From the NCBI GenBank assembly GCA_965242905.1, contig CBDETM010000002.1, positions 4,588,001 through 4,652,000 on the forward strand: DNA of 64,000 nucleotides, written 5' to 3'. Below are positions 44,261-54,210 of the stretch, in pieces (position 1 is the stretch's first letter; every line of letters starts with the position of its first letter). This DNA is from Bin5 sp965242905. Its GTDB lineage: Bacteria > Chloroflexota > Anaerolineae > Caldilineales > Caldilineaceae. The notes below the pieces were generated by a model that was not told where the DNA came from, ran no database searches, and saw only the letters and a list, made by a program, of their open reading frames with translations. The translations under genes were made by a program, and so were the position numbers.

Positions 44261-45460
44261 ACGCTCATGGACTCTCGTCATCTCTCGTGAACACTCATAC
44301 AACGCTCGTACAACAATTCCCGAGCCAGGAGGCACTCGCCATCCTGAGAATCCCCAGGAATCCGGCAAATCCTGATTCAGACAATCTGCCCAACGCCCGT
44401 AAACGCTCGCAAACACTCGTAAACACTCGTGGACTCTCGTCATCTCTCGTGAACACTCATACACCGCTCGTGCGACCACTCCCGAGCCAGGAGGCACTCG
44501 CCATCCTGAGAATCCCCAGGAATCCGGCAAATCCTGATTCAGACAATCTGTCCAACACTCGTAAACGCTCATGGACTCTCGTCATCTCTCGTGAACACTC
44601 ATACACCGCTCGTACGACCACTCCCGAGCCAGGAGGCACTCGCCATCCTGAGAATCCCCTGGAATCCAGCAAATTCTGATTCAGACAATCCGCCCAACGC
44701 CCGTAAACGCTCGTGGACTCTCGTCATCTCTCGTGAACACTCATACACCGCTCGTACGACCACTCCCGAGCCAGGAGGCACTCGCCATCCTGAGAATCCC
44801 CAGGAATCCGGCAAATCATGATTCAGACAATCTGCCCAACACTCGTAAACGCTCGTGGACTCTCGTCATCTCTCGTGAACACTCATACACCGCTCGTACG
44901 ACCATTCCCGAGCCAGGAGGCACTCGCCATCCTGAGAATCCCAGGAATCCGGCAAATCCTGATTCAGACAATCTGCCCAACACTCGTAAACGCTCGTGGA
45001 CTCTCGTTATCTCTCGTGAACACTCATACACCGCTCGTACGACCACTCCCGAGCCAGGAGGCACTCGCCATCCTGAGAATCCCCAGGAATCCGGCAAATC
45101 CTGATTCAGACAATCTGCCCAACGCTCGTAAAGATCGTGAACTCTCATCGACTCTCGTCATCTCTCGTGAACACTCATACAACGCTCGTACGACCATTCC
45201 CGAGCCAGGAGGCACCCGCCATCCCGAGAATCCTCAGGAATCCGGCAAATCCTGATTCAGACAATCCGCCCAACACTCGTAAACGCTCGTGAACTCTCGT
45301 AATCTCTCGTGAACACTCGTACAACGCTCGTACAACCATTCCCGAGCCAGGAGGCACTCGCCATCCTGAGAATCCCCAGGAATCCGGCAAATCCTGATTC
45401 AGACAATCTACCCAACGCCCGTAGATGATCGCAAACTCTCATAGTCTCTCGTGCGACACG
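44261..45460. repeat. Satellite array B (eight units of about 142 bases)
   Basis: Eight units, each with CCCGAGCCAGGAGGCACTCG, CCATCCTGAGAATCC, GGAATCCGGCAAATCC TGATT and CAGACAATCTGCCCAAC followed by CTCGTAAACGCTCGTGGACT. CCCGAGCC starts at about 44319, 44481, 44623, 44764, 44907, 45048, 45199 and 45341. Spacings are mostly 141-143, so the reading frame is not kept and the open frames across it are not genes. It lies between the divergent Gfo/Idh and radical SAM genes. Confidence 0.92.
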
Positions 45461-45624
45461 CATGTTTCTCTGTTAAAACTCCCACCGGGCGCGCCCGCAG
45501 GAATATCAGCCGCTAGAGCGAATCGGCGATGATAGTATATAATCCAAGCGCGTTCGAACTGACTCACATTCCTGAATCTCTCGAGGTGGGCCGCGGCCCT
45601 TCCGTCCCCCTCGACAAAGTACCG

Positions 45625-47169
45625 ATGCACAGCTCAATTCTACTCATCTCCTGCTACGAACTCGGTCACCAGCCTCTCAGCTTGGCGTGGCCGCTGGCCG
45701 CCCTGCGCGCTGCCGGCTTCGACGCCGCCACAGCCGACCTGGCCGTCGAAGAATTCCCAACAGCCAAGGTAGCTGGCGCTGACCTGATTGCTATCGCCGT
45801 ACCCATGCATACCGCCCTGCGCATCGGGGTCGACGCTGCTCACAAGGCCCGGACAGTAAATCCCGACGTCCATCTCTGCTTTTTCGGACTGTACGCCTGG
45901 CTCAATCGCCGTCACCTGCTGCAACCCGGCCACAGCTGCAGAGCGGTCGCCGACTCGGTCATCGCCGGTGAAACCGAGCCGGTCCTGGTCGCCCTGGCGC
46001 AGGCCTTGCACGCAGGCAGTACGCTGGAAGAAGTGCCCGGACTTACCACCACGTATCGAGAGGCATCACCCCATTTGGACAGGCACACACTGCCTGTACC
46101 GGTTCGAAACCCATTGCCCTCCCTGGACAGCTATGCCCACTACGTCCCGGGGTCCACTGCAGCAACAAATGGAAGTGCAACCGGCAATGGCCAACAGGTC
46201 GAAGAACCCGTCGCCTATCCTGCCGGCTACACCGAGGCCACCCGCGGCTGTCTGCACACCTGCCGCCACTGCCCGGTCGTACCCGTATACAACGGCCGCT
46301 TTTTCGTCGTCCCCGTCGAGACCGTTCTCGCAGACATCGCCCAACAGGTCGAAGGCGGCGCCCGCCACATCACCTTTGGCGACCCCGACTTCCTCAACGG
46401 CCCCGGCCACGCCCGCAAAGTCGCCCGCGCCCTCCACGACGCCTTTCCCAATGTGAGTTTCGACTTCACTGCCAAGGTGGAGCATCTTCTCAAACATCGT
46501 CGGCTCCTGCCGGAACTGGCAGAGCACGGCGCATCCTTCGTCGTCTCCGCCTTCGAGTCCACCAGCGACCATGTACTCTCCCGCCTCCAAAAGGGCCACA
46601 CTCGCCGTCACATGGAGGAGGCGCTGGACGCTGTCGACGCGGCAGGCCTCTCCATCCAGCCAACCTGGATGCCCTTCACCCCTTGGACCACTCTGGACGA
46701 CTATATCGCCATGCTGAGTTGGATCAGGGAACAAGGGTTGATACCCCACGTTCCTCCGGTCCAGCTCTCCATCCGGATGTTGGTGCCCCCGGAGAGCGCC
46801 CTGCTCTCTGGCGAAGACGCTGAACAATGGCAGGGAGAGCTCGACGCCGCCAACTTCACCTATCGCTGGCAGCACCCCGACCCGCGCATGGACGCACTCC
46901 AGCACCAGGTAGCCCGCATCGCCGAAATGGCCGCCCAGAGCGAGTCCGAAGACGCGTCCTCCGTAGCAGGCGCAACGCCTCCGGCGCACGTTGGAGTCTC
47001 GGCAAGTTCATACACTGTATTTCACACTATCGAATGCGAAGCGCACCTGGCTGCCGGCCGCCCGCCTCCTGTACTTCCCGCTCTTCCCTCCTACGTCCCC
47101 CGGCCCCCGCGCCTTACCGAGCACTGGTTCTGCTGAGCGGAGCCCACCGCCGACCAGTTGGCCGGTTAA
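45625..47169 (+). CDS. CUAEP-tail radical SAM selenoprotein (in-frame TGA at 47134-47136)
   Basis: The protein is 514 residues if TGA at 47134-47136 encodes selenocysteine (Sec 504). Residues 1-150 form a B12-binding-like Rossmann domain (SILLISCYELGHQPLSLAW), followed by a radical SAM domain with the CX3CX2C cluster motif CLHTCRHC, and DPDFLNG. The chain reads LTEHWFC, then TGA, then AEP and TADQLAG before TAA. This exactly gives the C-U-A-E-P tail that defines the CUAEP/CCAEP-tail radical SAM (seleno)protein family. A stem with loop containing GU follows the TGA. Read through, the gene ends 9 bases before pncB. The ATG at 45625 is my choice; another at 45529 is possible. The reaction is unknown. 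Confidence 0.88.
47134..47166 (+). other. Selenocysteine UGA codon with SECIS-like hairpin
   Basis: After the UGA at 47134-47136, ACCGCC (47146-47151) can pair with GG and CGGT (47160-47166, one bulged C) around loop GACCAGTT. The stem begins 9 bases after UGA and the loop exposes GU, as in bacterial SECIS elements read by SelB. The pairing is short and a competing GCGG/CCGC stem (47137-47150) exists. Confidence 0.6.
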
Positions 47170-47178
47170 ACTCAATTC

Positions 47179-48786
47179 ATGAAATCCAGATCCACAGCCG
47201 AAGGCATCCTGTTCACCGATCAGTATGAGCTGACCATGGCACAGCTCTACTTTCGCCTCGGAATGCACGAACGCCAGGCCCAGTTTGACCACTTCTTTCG
47301 CAGCTACCCCGATTACGGCGAGCACAGTGCCGGCTTCTGCGTAAATGCCGGGCTCGAATGGCTGCTTGACTGGATGCGGGAAGCTTGCTTCGGCGAGGAG
47401 GAGCTATCCCTGATGCGCGCAATGAAATCGCGCACCGGGCGCAGTCTCTTTGCCGACGATTTCCTCTCCTGGCTGAGCAAACACGGCAACTTCGGCAGCA
47501 TCTCGCTTCAGGCAATCCCTGAAGGAAGGGTCGTTCACGCTCACACACCCCTTACCGTTGTGCGCGGCCCCATTGCCATCGCCCAAATCTTGGAAACGCC
47601 CCTGCTCAACATCCTCAACTACCAGACGCTCATCGCCACCAAGGCCGCCCGTGTCCGCGAAATAGCCGGCGACGCCCTCGTGCTCGAGTTCGGGCTGCGC
47701 CGCGCGCATGACCGCGGCGGAAACGCCGGAACGCGCGCCGCTCTGATTGGTGGCGCCGACTTCTCCTCCAACGCTGGAATCTCACATCTCCTGGGCTATC
47801 CCCCCAAGGGCACACATGCCCACTCTCTTGTACAATCCTTTCTGGCCCTCGGAAAGACCGAGCTCGAGGCCTTTCAGGCATACGCCGACATCTATCCCGA
47901 CGAATGCCTGCTCCTCGTCGATACGATCGATACGCTGGCAAGCGGCGTGCCCAACGCGATTCGCGTATTCGAGGGGCTCAGGCGAAAAGGCTACGCCCCC
48001 GTTGGCGTGCGCCTCGACTCCGGCAATCTCGCCCATCTGAGCACACGAGTTGCCCAAATGCTGGATGACGCCGGCTTTCCCCACGCCTCGATAGTTCTGT
48101 CAAATAAGCTCGATGAACTGACAATCCATCACATCAAGTTGGAGATTGCTGAGGAGGCCGCCAACAACGGTCTGGACGCCGACAGCATCATTCGTCGCCT
48201 CGTCTACGGCGTCGGCACTCGCCTCATCACCTCGGCGGGGGACAGCTCTTTGGGCGGGGTCTACAAGCTCGTGGGCCTGGAAGGTGATCAAGGCTGGCAG
48301 CCGGCTATCAAGGTCTCCGAAGACCCCGGCAAGACCGCAATCCCCGGCAGCAAAAAGGTCTGGCGCATATATGACGATCGCGGCCTCGCCACAGCCGACC
48401 TTCTCACCCTGGATGAAGAAGACCCAAAGAGAGAGTGGAAGGAAAGCCGCCACCAGCACAGTTCGGCGGATGAGCTGACCGGCCCTCTCCTCCAACTATG
48501 CCATCCGCGTGAACCGGCTAGGCACAGGAGCTTACCCCACAGCACTGTTTCCCGGATCGAGCCGCTGCTGATAGACGTCTTGTCCGAAGGGAGGCCGCTT
48601 CGAGATACCCCGTCCCTGGAAGAGATCCGGATCATTCGCCAGGCAGACGTAGCTGGACTGGAAAAGGATGTTCGCAGACTTATCGACCCAAAGGAGTACC
48701 ATGTCTCAGTCAGCGAGAAGCTTTCCTCGCTGCAAGAGCAGCTTCTGCGCTCGCTCTCTTCCGCCAGGGCGAATCCGATTTCTTGA
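47179..48786 (+). CDS. pncB: Nicotinate phosphoribosyltransferase
   Basis: The 535-residue protein matches NAPRTase: FTDQYELTMAQLYF at the N-terminus, EFGLRRAHDRGGNAGTRAA, ADFSSNAG, LVDTIDTLASGVPNA, and VRLDSGNLAHLS with LSNKLDEL. It converts nicotinate and PRPP to nicotinate mononucleotide, the first salvage step to NAD, in the cytosol. The C-terminal extension (about 430-535) is helical and longer than in many homologues. It starts 9 bases after the end of the selenoprotein when TGA is read through. Confidence 0.9.
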   Translation: MKSRSTAEGILFTDQYELTMAQLYFRLGMHERQAQFDHFFRSYPDYGEHSAGFCVNAGLEWLLDWMREACFGEEELSLMRAMKSRTGRSLFADDFLSWLSKHGNFGSISLQAIPEGRVVHAHTPLTVVRGPIAIAQILETPLLNILNYQTLIATKAARVREIAGDALVLEFGLRRAHDRGGNAGTRAALIGGADFSSNAGISHLLGYPPKGTHAHSLVQSFLALGKTELEAFQAYADIYPDECLLLVDTIDTLASGVPNAIRVFEGLRRKGYAPVGVRLDSGNLAHLSTRVAQMLDDAGFPHASIVLSNKLDELTIHHIKLEIAEEAANNGLDADSIIRRLVYGVGTRLITSAGDSSLGGVYKLVGLEGDQGWQPAIKVSEDPGKTAIPGSKKVWRIYDDRGLATADLLTLDEEDPKREWKESRHQHSSADELTGPLLQLCHPREPARHRSLPHSTVSRIEPLLIDVLSEGRPLRDTPSLEEIRIIRQADVAGLEKDVRRLIDPKEYHVSVSEKLSSLQEQLLRSLSSARANPIS

Positions 48787-48878
48787 CCAGGCGTCCTGAC
48801 CCCGCTAAAATACGCTCTGGTATACGCGGCGTCTTGCCCCCGGGCAACTTTACCTCATGACCGACTGGCAACATTCAT

Positions 48879-50474
48879 TTGAATGTATTTCAGACCGAAA
48901 AGCAGGAAATGACCAAGCGCAATCCTGATCCGAATCCAGAGATTTTCGAACTCTCGACTTCTCCTGAGTCGGACAGTTCTCCAGATACTTTTCATCTGAA
49001 CACGGAGCCGGTTGCCGGGTTCGGCACCCCGAGCGCCTCCATGTCGGCAATCGGGAGCCGGGGGGCCTACCACATTTGGACCATCGGCTGCCAGATGAAT
49101 GTCGCCGACTCCAATCATGTGGCCGCGGAGTTGGAAAGGATCGGCTACCGGCCCACCGAGGCGATGGATGAGGCCGATATCGTCGTACTCAACACCTGTG
49201 TAGTCCGACAGAGCGCGGAAAACAAGGGCATCGGTAAGGCCAGCAACCTCAAGCCGTGGAAAAGCGCCCGCGCCAATCGAACTCTGGCCCTGATGGGTTG
49301 CATGGTAGGAGTCAAACCTAGCCCGCAACTTCAGGACCGCTTTCCGCATGTAGACGTCTTCATGCCCCCCAGCGAGCCGGCCCCCCTGATCACCTTCCTC
49401 CAGCGAGACGAGATTGCGTTAGAATCGTCTTTATTCGAGAAAGAACAATTAGATCACCGCCACGCACTGCAGGACGAACTGCGGCCAGCTGTGGCCGGTC
49501 AGTCAATCCGGCGCCTCACCATGAACGGCGAAGCCGCCGTAACCGCCCACGTGCCCGTCGTCTACGGTTGCAGCCACGCCTGCACCTTCTGCATAATCCC
49601 ATTCCGCCGCGGCATCGAACGCAGCCGGCCGGTGCACGAAATCGTGGCCGAAGTCCGCGGCCTGGTTGCCCAGGGCGTTCGCGAGGTCACGCTTCTGGGC
49701 CAGATCGTCGACCGCTATGGCCATGACTGGCGCAACGGCGCTACCACAGAGAATCCGACGCCTGGCAAGCCCGATCTGGCCGACCTGCTCCACGCCGTCC
49801 ACCAAATAGAGGGCCTCTGGCGCATCCGCTTTCTCACCAGCCACCCCAACTACATGTCGGACAGAATCCTCGCAGCGGTACGCGATCTGCCCAAAGTGTG
49901 TGAGCATATCGAAGTACCGATCCAGGCCGCCAATGACGAGGTCCTGGCTCGCATGAAACGCGGCTATACACAGGCACAGTACCGCGGTCTCGTAGAGCAC
50001 ATCCGGACGACCGTTCCGCAGGCCGCGATCAACACCGACATTATCGTCGGCTTCTGCGGCGAAAGCCCCGCACAGTTCGACGAGACGCACCAGCTCTTGG
50101 CCGACCTGAAGCTGGACAAAGCCCACCTTGCCCGTTACAGTCCGCGGCCGGGCACCGTTAGCCAACGGCGCATGGCAGATGACGTGCCGGAAGAAGAAAA
50201 GGTCCGTCGCCACAAGGCGCTTGAGCAACTCCAGGAGCAGGTCTGCGCCGGGATTAACGCCCGGCTGCTTGGCGAGACGGTCGAACTGCTCATCGAAGGC
50301 AAGCACAAAGGCAAGTGGCGCGGCCGCACGCGCCAGAACAAGCTCGTTTTCGTCAACGTTGACGACCGCTCAGGGGATCTGCGCGGGCGCCTTGTCGAAG
50401 CGCAGATCACGTGGACCGGCCCGTGGAGCATGCAGGGCCGCTTTGTCCGAGATGTATCACCGGTCGAAGCGTGA
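48879..50474 (+). CDS. miaB: tRNA-2-methylthio-N6-dimethylallyladenosine synthase MiaB-family protein
   Basis: The protein (531 residues from this start) has the MTTase layout: an N-terminal UPF0004 domain with three cluster cysteines (IGCQMN, NTCVVRQSAENK, GCMVG), a radical SAM domain with CX3CX2C in GCSHACTFCIIP, and a C-terminal TRAM domain (VELLIEGKHKGKWRGRT). It adds a methylthio group to A37 of tRNAs that read U-starting codons. The N-terminus is unusually long before YHIWTIGCQMN; ATGs at 48909 and 49041 are alternatives, and none has a good ribosome site. It follows pncB and precedes the exchanger on the same strand. Confidence 0.88.
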   Translation: MNVFQTEKQEMTKRNPDPNPEIFELSTSPESDSSPDTFHLNTEPVAGFGTPSASMSAIGSRGAYHIWTIGCQMNVADSNHVAAELERIGYRPTEAMDEADIVVLNTCVVRQSAENKGIGKASNLKPWKSARANRTLALMGCMVGVKPSPQLQDRFPHVDVFMPPSEPAPLITFLQRDEIALESSLFEKEQLDHRHALQDELRPAVAGQSIRRLTMNGEAAVTAHVPVVYGCSHACTFCIIPFRRGIERSRPVHEIVAEVRGLVAQGVREVTLLGQIVDRYGHDWRNGATTENPTPGKPDLADLLHAVHQIEGLWRIRFLTSHPNYMSDRILAAVRDLPKVCEHIEVPIQAANDEVLARMKRGYTQAQYRGLVEHIRTTVPQAAINTDIIVGFCGESPAQFDETHQLLADLKLDKAHLARYSPRPGTVSQRRMADDVPEEEKVRRHKALEQLQEQVCAGINARLLGETVELLIEGKHKGKWRGRTRQNKLVFVNVDDRSGDLRGRLVEAQITWTGPWSMQGRFVRDVSPVEA

Positions 50475-50555
50475 GCGCATGCCGGCGTTTGCCCCGCAAG
50501 CTAACGCCGGGACGAATCCAACAAGCGGGCCGCGGCCTGGTCGGTTGTCGCCAAA

Positions 50556-51689
50556 ATGAACTCCCTGCTCTTCAACATACTCCTCTTCCTTGTCGGCTTC
50601 GCATTCCTGACCGGCGGAGCCGATTTCCTTGTGCGCGGCGCCAGTCGCCTAGCCGTCCGTCTGAACATTCCTCTGGTCGTAATCGGACTGACCGTCGTGG
50701 CCTTCGGCACCAGTCTTCCCGAACTGGTCGTCAGCCTGATAGCCAACCTTCAGGGCGGCAGCAAGGCCAACCTGGCCATCGGCAACGTCGTCGGCAGCAA
50801 CATCGCAAACCTGGCCCTGATCCTCGGTGTTGTCACCGTGCTGCGCCCTCTCTCAGTAGACCGCCAGCTGATTCAACGCGAATACCCCCTCATGATCGGA
50901 ATCTCACTCCTGTTCACCGCAATGGCGTGGGACGGGCAGATCGTCCGCTGGGAGGGAATCCTTCTCTTCCTGGGCCTGATCGGATTCATCTACTGGAGTT
51001 ACATTGGCAGCCGTTCGCTCGCCGAGGAAAAAGAAAGCGAGGCGCTTGAGTACATTGGCGGGGAGTCAGGGGTCGATTCCTCATCAAACGACGCGGTCGA
51101 AACCGCCGCAGACAGCGGGGAGGACGCCGAAACCGATCTGGCACAGTCTCAGGAAAGAATCGCCCGCGCCACAAGGAACCCGCTTCTGCCAGCCGCCATT
51201 TCCGGGCTCTTCCGTTCGCTCCTTCTCCGCGACATCGGCATGGTCGTCATCGGCATCGCCGTTCTCGTCTACGGCGCTGACCTGCTTGTCGATTCGGCCA
51301 CCTTCATCGCCAGATACTTTGGCGTGAGTGAACTCGTGATTGGTCTCAGCCTGGTCGCTTTGGGGACGAGCCTGCCAGAGCTGGCAGCCTCCGTGGTGGC
51401 AATCCTGTACAAGCGCGGCGACATCGCTCTCGGCAATCTCGTCGGCAGCAATCTCTTCAACATGCTGGCTATCGTCGGCATCACGGCCGGCGTCCGGGCC
51501 CTCCCTGCCCCCCTGAGCATGCGTTGCGTGGACTTCCCCGCCATGCTCCTGGTGGCAACGCTTCCACTTCTTCTGGTCCTGCGCCCGCCGCACGTGGTAA
51601 ATCGCTGGAAGGGGGCCACAATGCTGACCCTCTACTTAGCCTATACGATTGGGATTTTCATCATTGAACAGGGGAATGGCATCTGTTGA
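50556..51689 (+). CDS. Calcium/sodium antiporter (CaCA family)
   Basis: The 377-residue protein has about ten membrane helices and two alpha repeats: TVVAFGTSLPELVVS and SLVALGTSLPELAAS, each followed by IGNVVGSNIANL or LGNLVGSNLFNM. These bind and exchange Ca2+ for Na+ or H+ in the cytoplasmic membrane. An acidic cytosolic loop (about residues 155-205) separates the halves and is longer than in the E. coli YrbG type. The final codons are TGT TGA; this is a normal stop, not a Sec codon. Confidence 0.88.
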   Translation: MNSLLFNILLFLVGFAFLTGGADFLVRGASRLAVRLNIPLVVIGLTVVAFGTSLPELVVSLIANLQGGSKANLAIGNVVGSNIANLALILGVVTVLRPLSVDRQLIQREYPLMIGISLLFTAMAWDGQIVRWEGILLFLGLIGFIYWSYIGSRSLAEEKESEALEYIGGESGVDSSSNDAVETAADSGEDAETDLAQSQERIARATRNPLLPAAISGLFRSLLLRDIGMVVIGIAVLVYGADLLVDSATFIARYFGVSELVIGLSLVALGTSLPELAASVVAILYKRGDIALGNLVGSNLFNMLAIVGITAGVRALPAPLSMRCVDFPAMLLVATLPLLLVLRPPHVVNRWKGATMLTLYLAYTIGIFIIEQGNGIC

Positions 51690-52317
51690 GGCAATAGCAG
51701 TAACCAAGGGAACAACAGCCGTCACAGAACTACCACTGGAAGCGCCCTGCCAATCTCCGTCTCCTGGCAAGGCGATTGGATGAGCGTGTGCATCCCAGAA
51801 TGGGGCTGAACTCTCGCAATCCTCTGGCAGAGCCCTGGCAAGGTCCTGTCCGCGCTCCGGTCTGCGGCGGAGGAACCAGCGACTCTCTCCTCTTCACTCT
51901 CTACTCGCACTTGGGCAGTCGGGCCTATTCGGCCCTCCCTTGTGCGGGGGCTCCGCCCCCGCAACGCCCCCCCCCAACAACATGCCTCATCGACCTGGTG
52001 TCGATATTCGTAACAGGTGCCTAATCGATGGTGTCCAGCCCGACCACGTCCCGCCAGTCCCATCAGATCCCCATGGGCGCCGGCCTTGTGCCTGCCCTCG
52101 CACTCGCCCCAACTGACGGACTCCACCGTACGGCCAGGCCCAGCGCCTGCACTGCGTCTCGTCCAAAGACGGTAAACAACGCCAGCCACCGCTGGCACTG
52201 ATTCCCCGTCAGGCTGTTCCCACCTCAAATCTGGGATGCACCCGGGTGAACCTCAACTGTCGTCAATCGGACGCTTGAAAGTCGGAGCTCCCGGATATCA
52301 GCGAGTTAGGCTCACAG
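51690..52317. other. Repeat-bearing intergenic region
   Basis: The gap between convergent exchanger and SBP-VWA genes holds copy 3 of the dispersed element (51881-52020) and a degenerate CTTGT palindrome near 52075. No gene was supported. Confidence 0.6.
51881..52020. repeat. Dispersed CT-rich palindromic element, copy 3
   Basis: CTCTCTCCTCTTCACTCTC, GGGCC-TATTC-GGCCC, TTGT, GCGGGGGC-TCC-GCCCCCGC, a C run, then GCCTCATCGACCTGGTGTCG. The tail is shared with copy 1, so the element extends past the hairpins. Confidence 0.8.
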
Positions 52318-54210
52318 TCAACCCCTCATCTGAAAATATCTCGCGATCTGGCGGTACACCTCTTCAATCGTCGTTTCATCCGCCCGGTAGAACTGTCCTC
52401 CGCCGATGCGGGCCAGCTCCTTCAGCAATCTTTCGTCAGCATCGCGCCCAAATGCCACTGTATGGATGGAAACCGAATTGCCTGTCCCAACCATCGCCCG
52501 CTCCAAACTGCGCAGCCGGTTTTCGCTATCGTTATCACGACCGTCTGTCAACACGACAATCGCGTAAGTGGCATCGGTTTCGGCCTGGTCCGATAGCTCA
52601 CCATGCGCTGCCCACACGGCGTCGAGGAGCTTTGTGGAGCCGCCGGCCTCCAGACCTTCGATCAAAAGGGACATGCGCTCACGACCTTCAGCATCCAACC
52701 GCTGCAGAGCCCCGAAACGCTTAACACCGGAGCCAAACTCCACCAGCCCCACTCTGTCGTGTTCCCCCTGCAACTGGTCCACGAATCCTTGCAGTGCAGC
52801 TTTCGTTCTGGCGAGCTTGCCCCCGCCCATCGACTGGCTCGTATCCACAACCAGCAATATGTTTAACGGAGGCACCGAGAGGCGCCAGGCGTCCAACACC
52901 ATCTCCAGGACCGGCCGAGGAGGCAGCTGCATGAGCGTCTGCGGAAGGAGGGGATTCACTGTTAACGTCTCTGCAAACGGGCTGCCCTCCGCCATCAGAT
53001 CCAGAGTCTGGTCGACCGGTCTGAACCCGGCCTCCAGCAGGGCCGTCTGGCTCTCTTCACCCAAAAGAAACGCAATGAACGCCCGATACGTGGTTCGCTG
53101 ATTCGGGGTCACGGCAGGGCCTGCGCGACCATCTAATTCCAGCAAAGCCAGGGGATGATCAGCCCATAGGGTCCCCTCTTGAGGGTAGACGGCCGCCAAC
53201 TGCCCAGTTGGCAGGAACTGCCCGGCACTTTCCCGGCCTGACAGCCATGCAAGACCCTGGTCAGAACCGGAGTTCCAGGCGATGACCACCTGTTCTTGGG
53301 TTACGAAGGCGTCCAATTGTCCCTCGTCTGCACCGACGGCTGCGTTCTCCCCACCTCCCTCACGTGAACGTGCTGTCCCAGCCCGCGCACCGGCACCAAA
53401 AACGTACGCGTCTCTCTCCGCCCGTTTAAAATACGCGATGACGTCGGGTAGCCTGGCGATCTCCTCTGTCAGTCCGCGCGTAATGCCGGCGCCGGCATAG
53501 AATTTGGACAAAGTCGCCGCGATCCCGGGCGTGCTACTCGGGCCGGGATGTCCCCACTTGAACGCCCCAGACGGCGAAGCCGCCCGTTCCTGGACTGCTT
53601 TCCATCCTATCGACTGTTGTGGCCAGCCCAACTGCTGAGCCGCATCCAAAGTTACGGCAATGACCACAGGACTGACGGCAAAAAGGGTCGACTCCCCCAC
53701 CCGGCTCGCAGACAGTCTGCCGCGCTCCCCGGGAAACAGCTGGGCCCATCGCCTATCGATCAACTCAAGCCAAAGTGAACTGTCCGGCGCGACCGCCTGA
53801 TACGCTGGCTGCCTCACCGACTCGCCAACCATCTCGCGTGAGGAACGCGTAACCAACTCTACCGTCATCTGCTGGCCGTCAGGCGTACGAAACCCTTGGC
53901 TGTTAAAACTGTTGGCCCGTTCCCTCAAAGTTCCTGCCATTGACGGAGACACGGCTATCGTCAACTCTGCGCTCGTGGCTGGCCAATCTACAGGGACCGC
54001 AAAACCGTTTCCGGATGCTGTCGACTCTCGCCCTGCCAGTGTGTCGGCGATCCAGTTTCCCGCTCGCACCGTCGTCAACCCGCAAGCACAGAGCAGAAAA
54101 AAGCCCACTGCCGCCAATGCTAAGAGATTCCGGTGGGAGAGTATTCGCTTACGCTCCGCCATGGTCGGTTCTGTGAGCTCTTGCTCTTTTCCATCCTGGA
54201 TTTCGCTCAT
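52318..54210 (-). CDS. Substrate-binding and VWA domain protein, membrane-anchored
   Basis: The 630-residue protein has one hydrophobic anchor (about residues 27-50), then a solute-binding-protein-like region (85-420; LTIAVSPSMAGTLRERANSF, FAVSPVVIAVTLDAA, VVIAWNSGSDQG). A VWA domain follows from about 448, with MIDAS residues DTSQS (Asp 455) and the downstream VVLTDGRDND. Its N-terminus overlaps the preceding gene by 4 bases, and no permease is in the window. It could present or sense a ligand at the surface and recruit a partner through the VWA domain. The start overlaps the previous stop as ATGA. Confidence 0.78.
   Translation of the reverse strand: MSEIQDGKEQELTEPTMAERKRILSHRNLLALAAVGFFLLCACGLTTVRAGNWIADTLAGRESTASGNGFAVPVDWPATSAELTIAVSPSMAGTLRERANSFNSQGFRTPDGQQMTVELVTRSSREMVGESVRQPAYQAVAPDSSLWLELIDRRWAQLFPGERGRLSASRVGESTLFAVSPVVIAVTLDAAQQLGWPQQSIGWKAVQERAASPSGAFKWGHPGPSSTPGIAATLSKFYAGAGITRGLTEEIARLPDVIAYFKRAERDAYVFGAGARAGTARSREGGGENAAVGADEGQLDAFVTQEQVVIAWNSGSDQGLAWLSGRESAGQFLPTGQLAAVYPQEGTLWADHPLALLELDGRAGPAVTPNQRTTYRAFIAFLLGEESQTALLEAGFRPVDQTLDLMAEGSPFAETLTVNPLLPQTLMQLPPRPVLEMVLDAWRLSVPPLNILLVVDTSQSMGGGKLARTKAALQGFVDQLQGEHDRVGLVEFGSGVKRFGALQRLDAEGRERMSLLIEGLEAGGSTKLLDAVWAAHGELSDQAETDATYAIVVLTDGRDNDSENRLRSLERAMVGTGNSVSIHTVAFGRDADERLLKELARIGGGQFYRADETTIEEVYRQIARYFQMRG

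Noticed and set aside
43871..45460. CRISPR array
   Set aside because: Units are about 142 bases with no short constant repeat separated by unique spacers, and no cas genes are present.
43939..45463. Several open frames of 60-145 codons across the satellite arrays on both strands
   Set aside because: Unit lengths of 141, 142, 143, 151 and 162 shift the frame from unit to unit, there are no consistent ribosome sites, and both strands are equally open.
51684..51689. TGT-TGA at the end of the cation exchanger as a Sec codon
   Set aside because: The protein already has its full length and what follows shows no family motif or SECIS-like hairpin.
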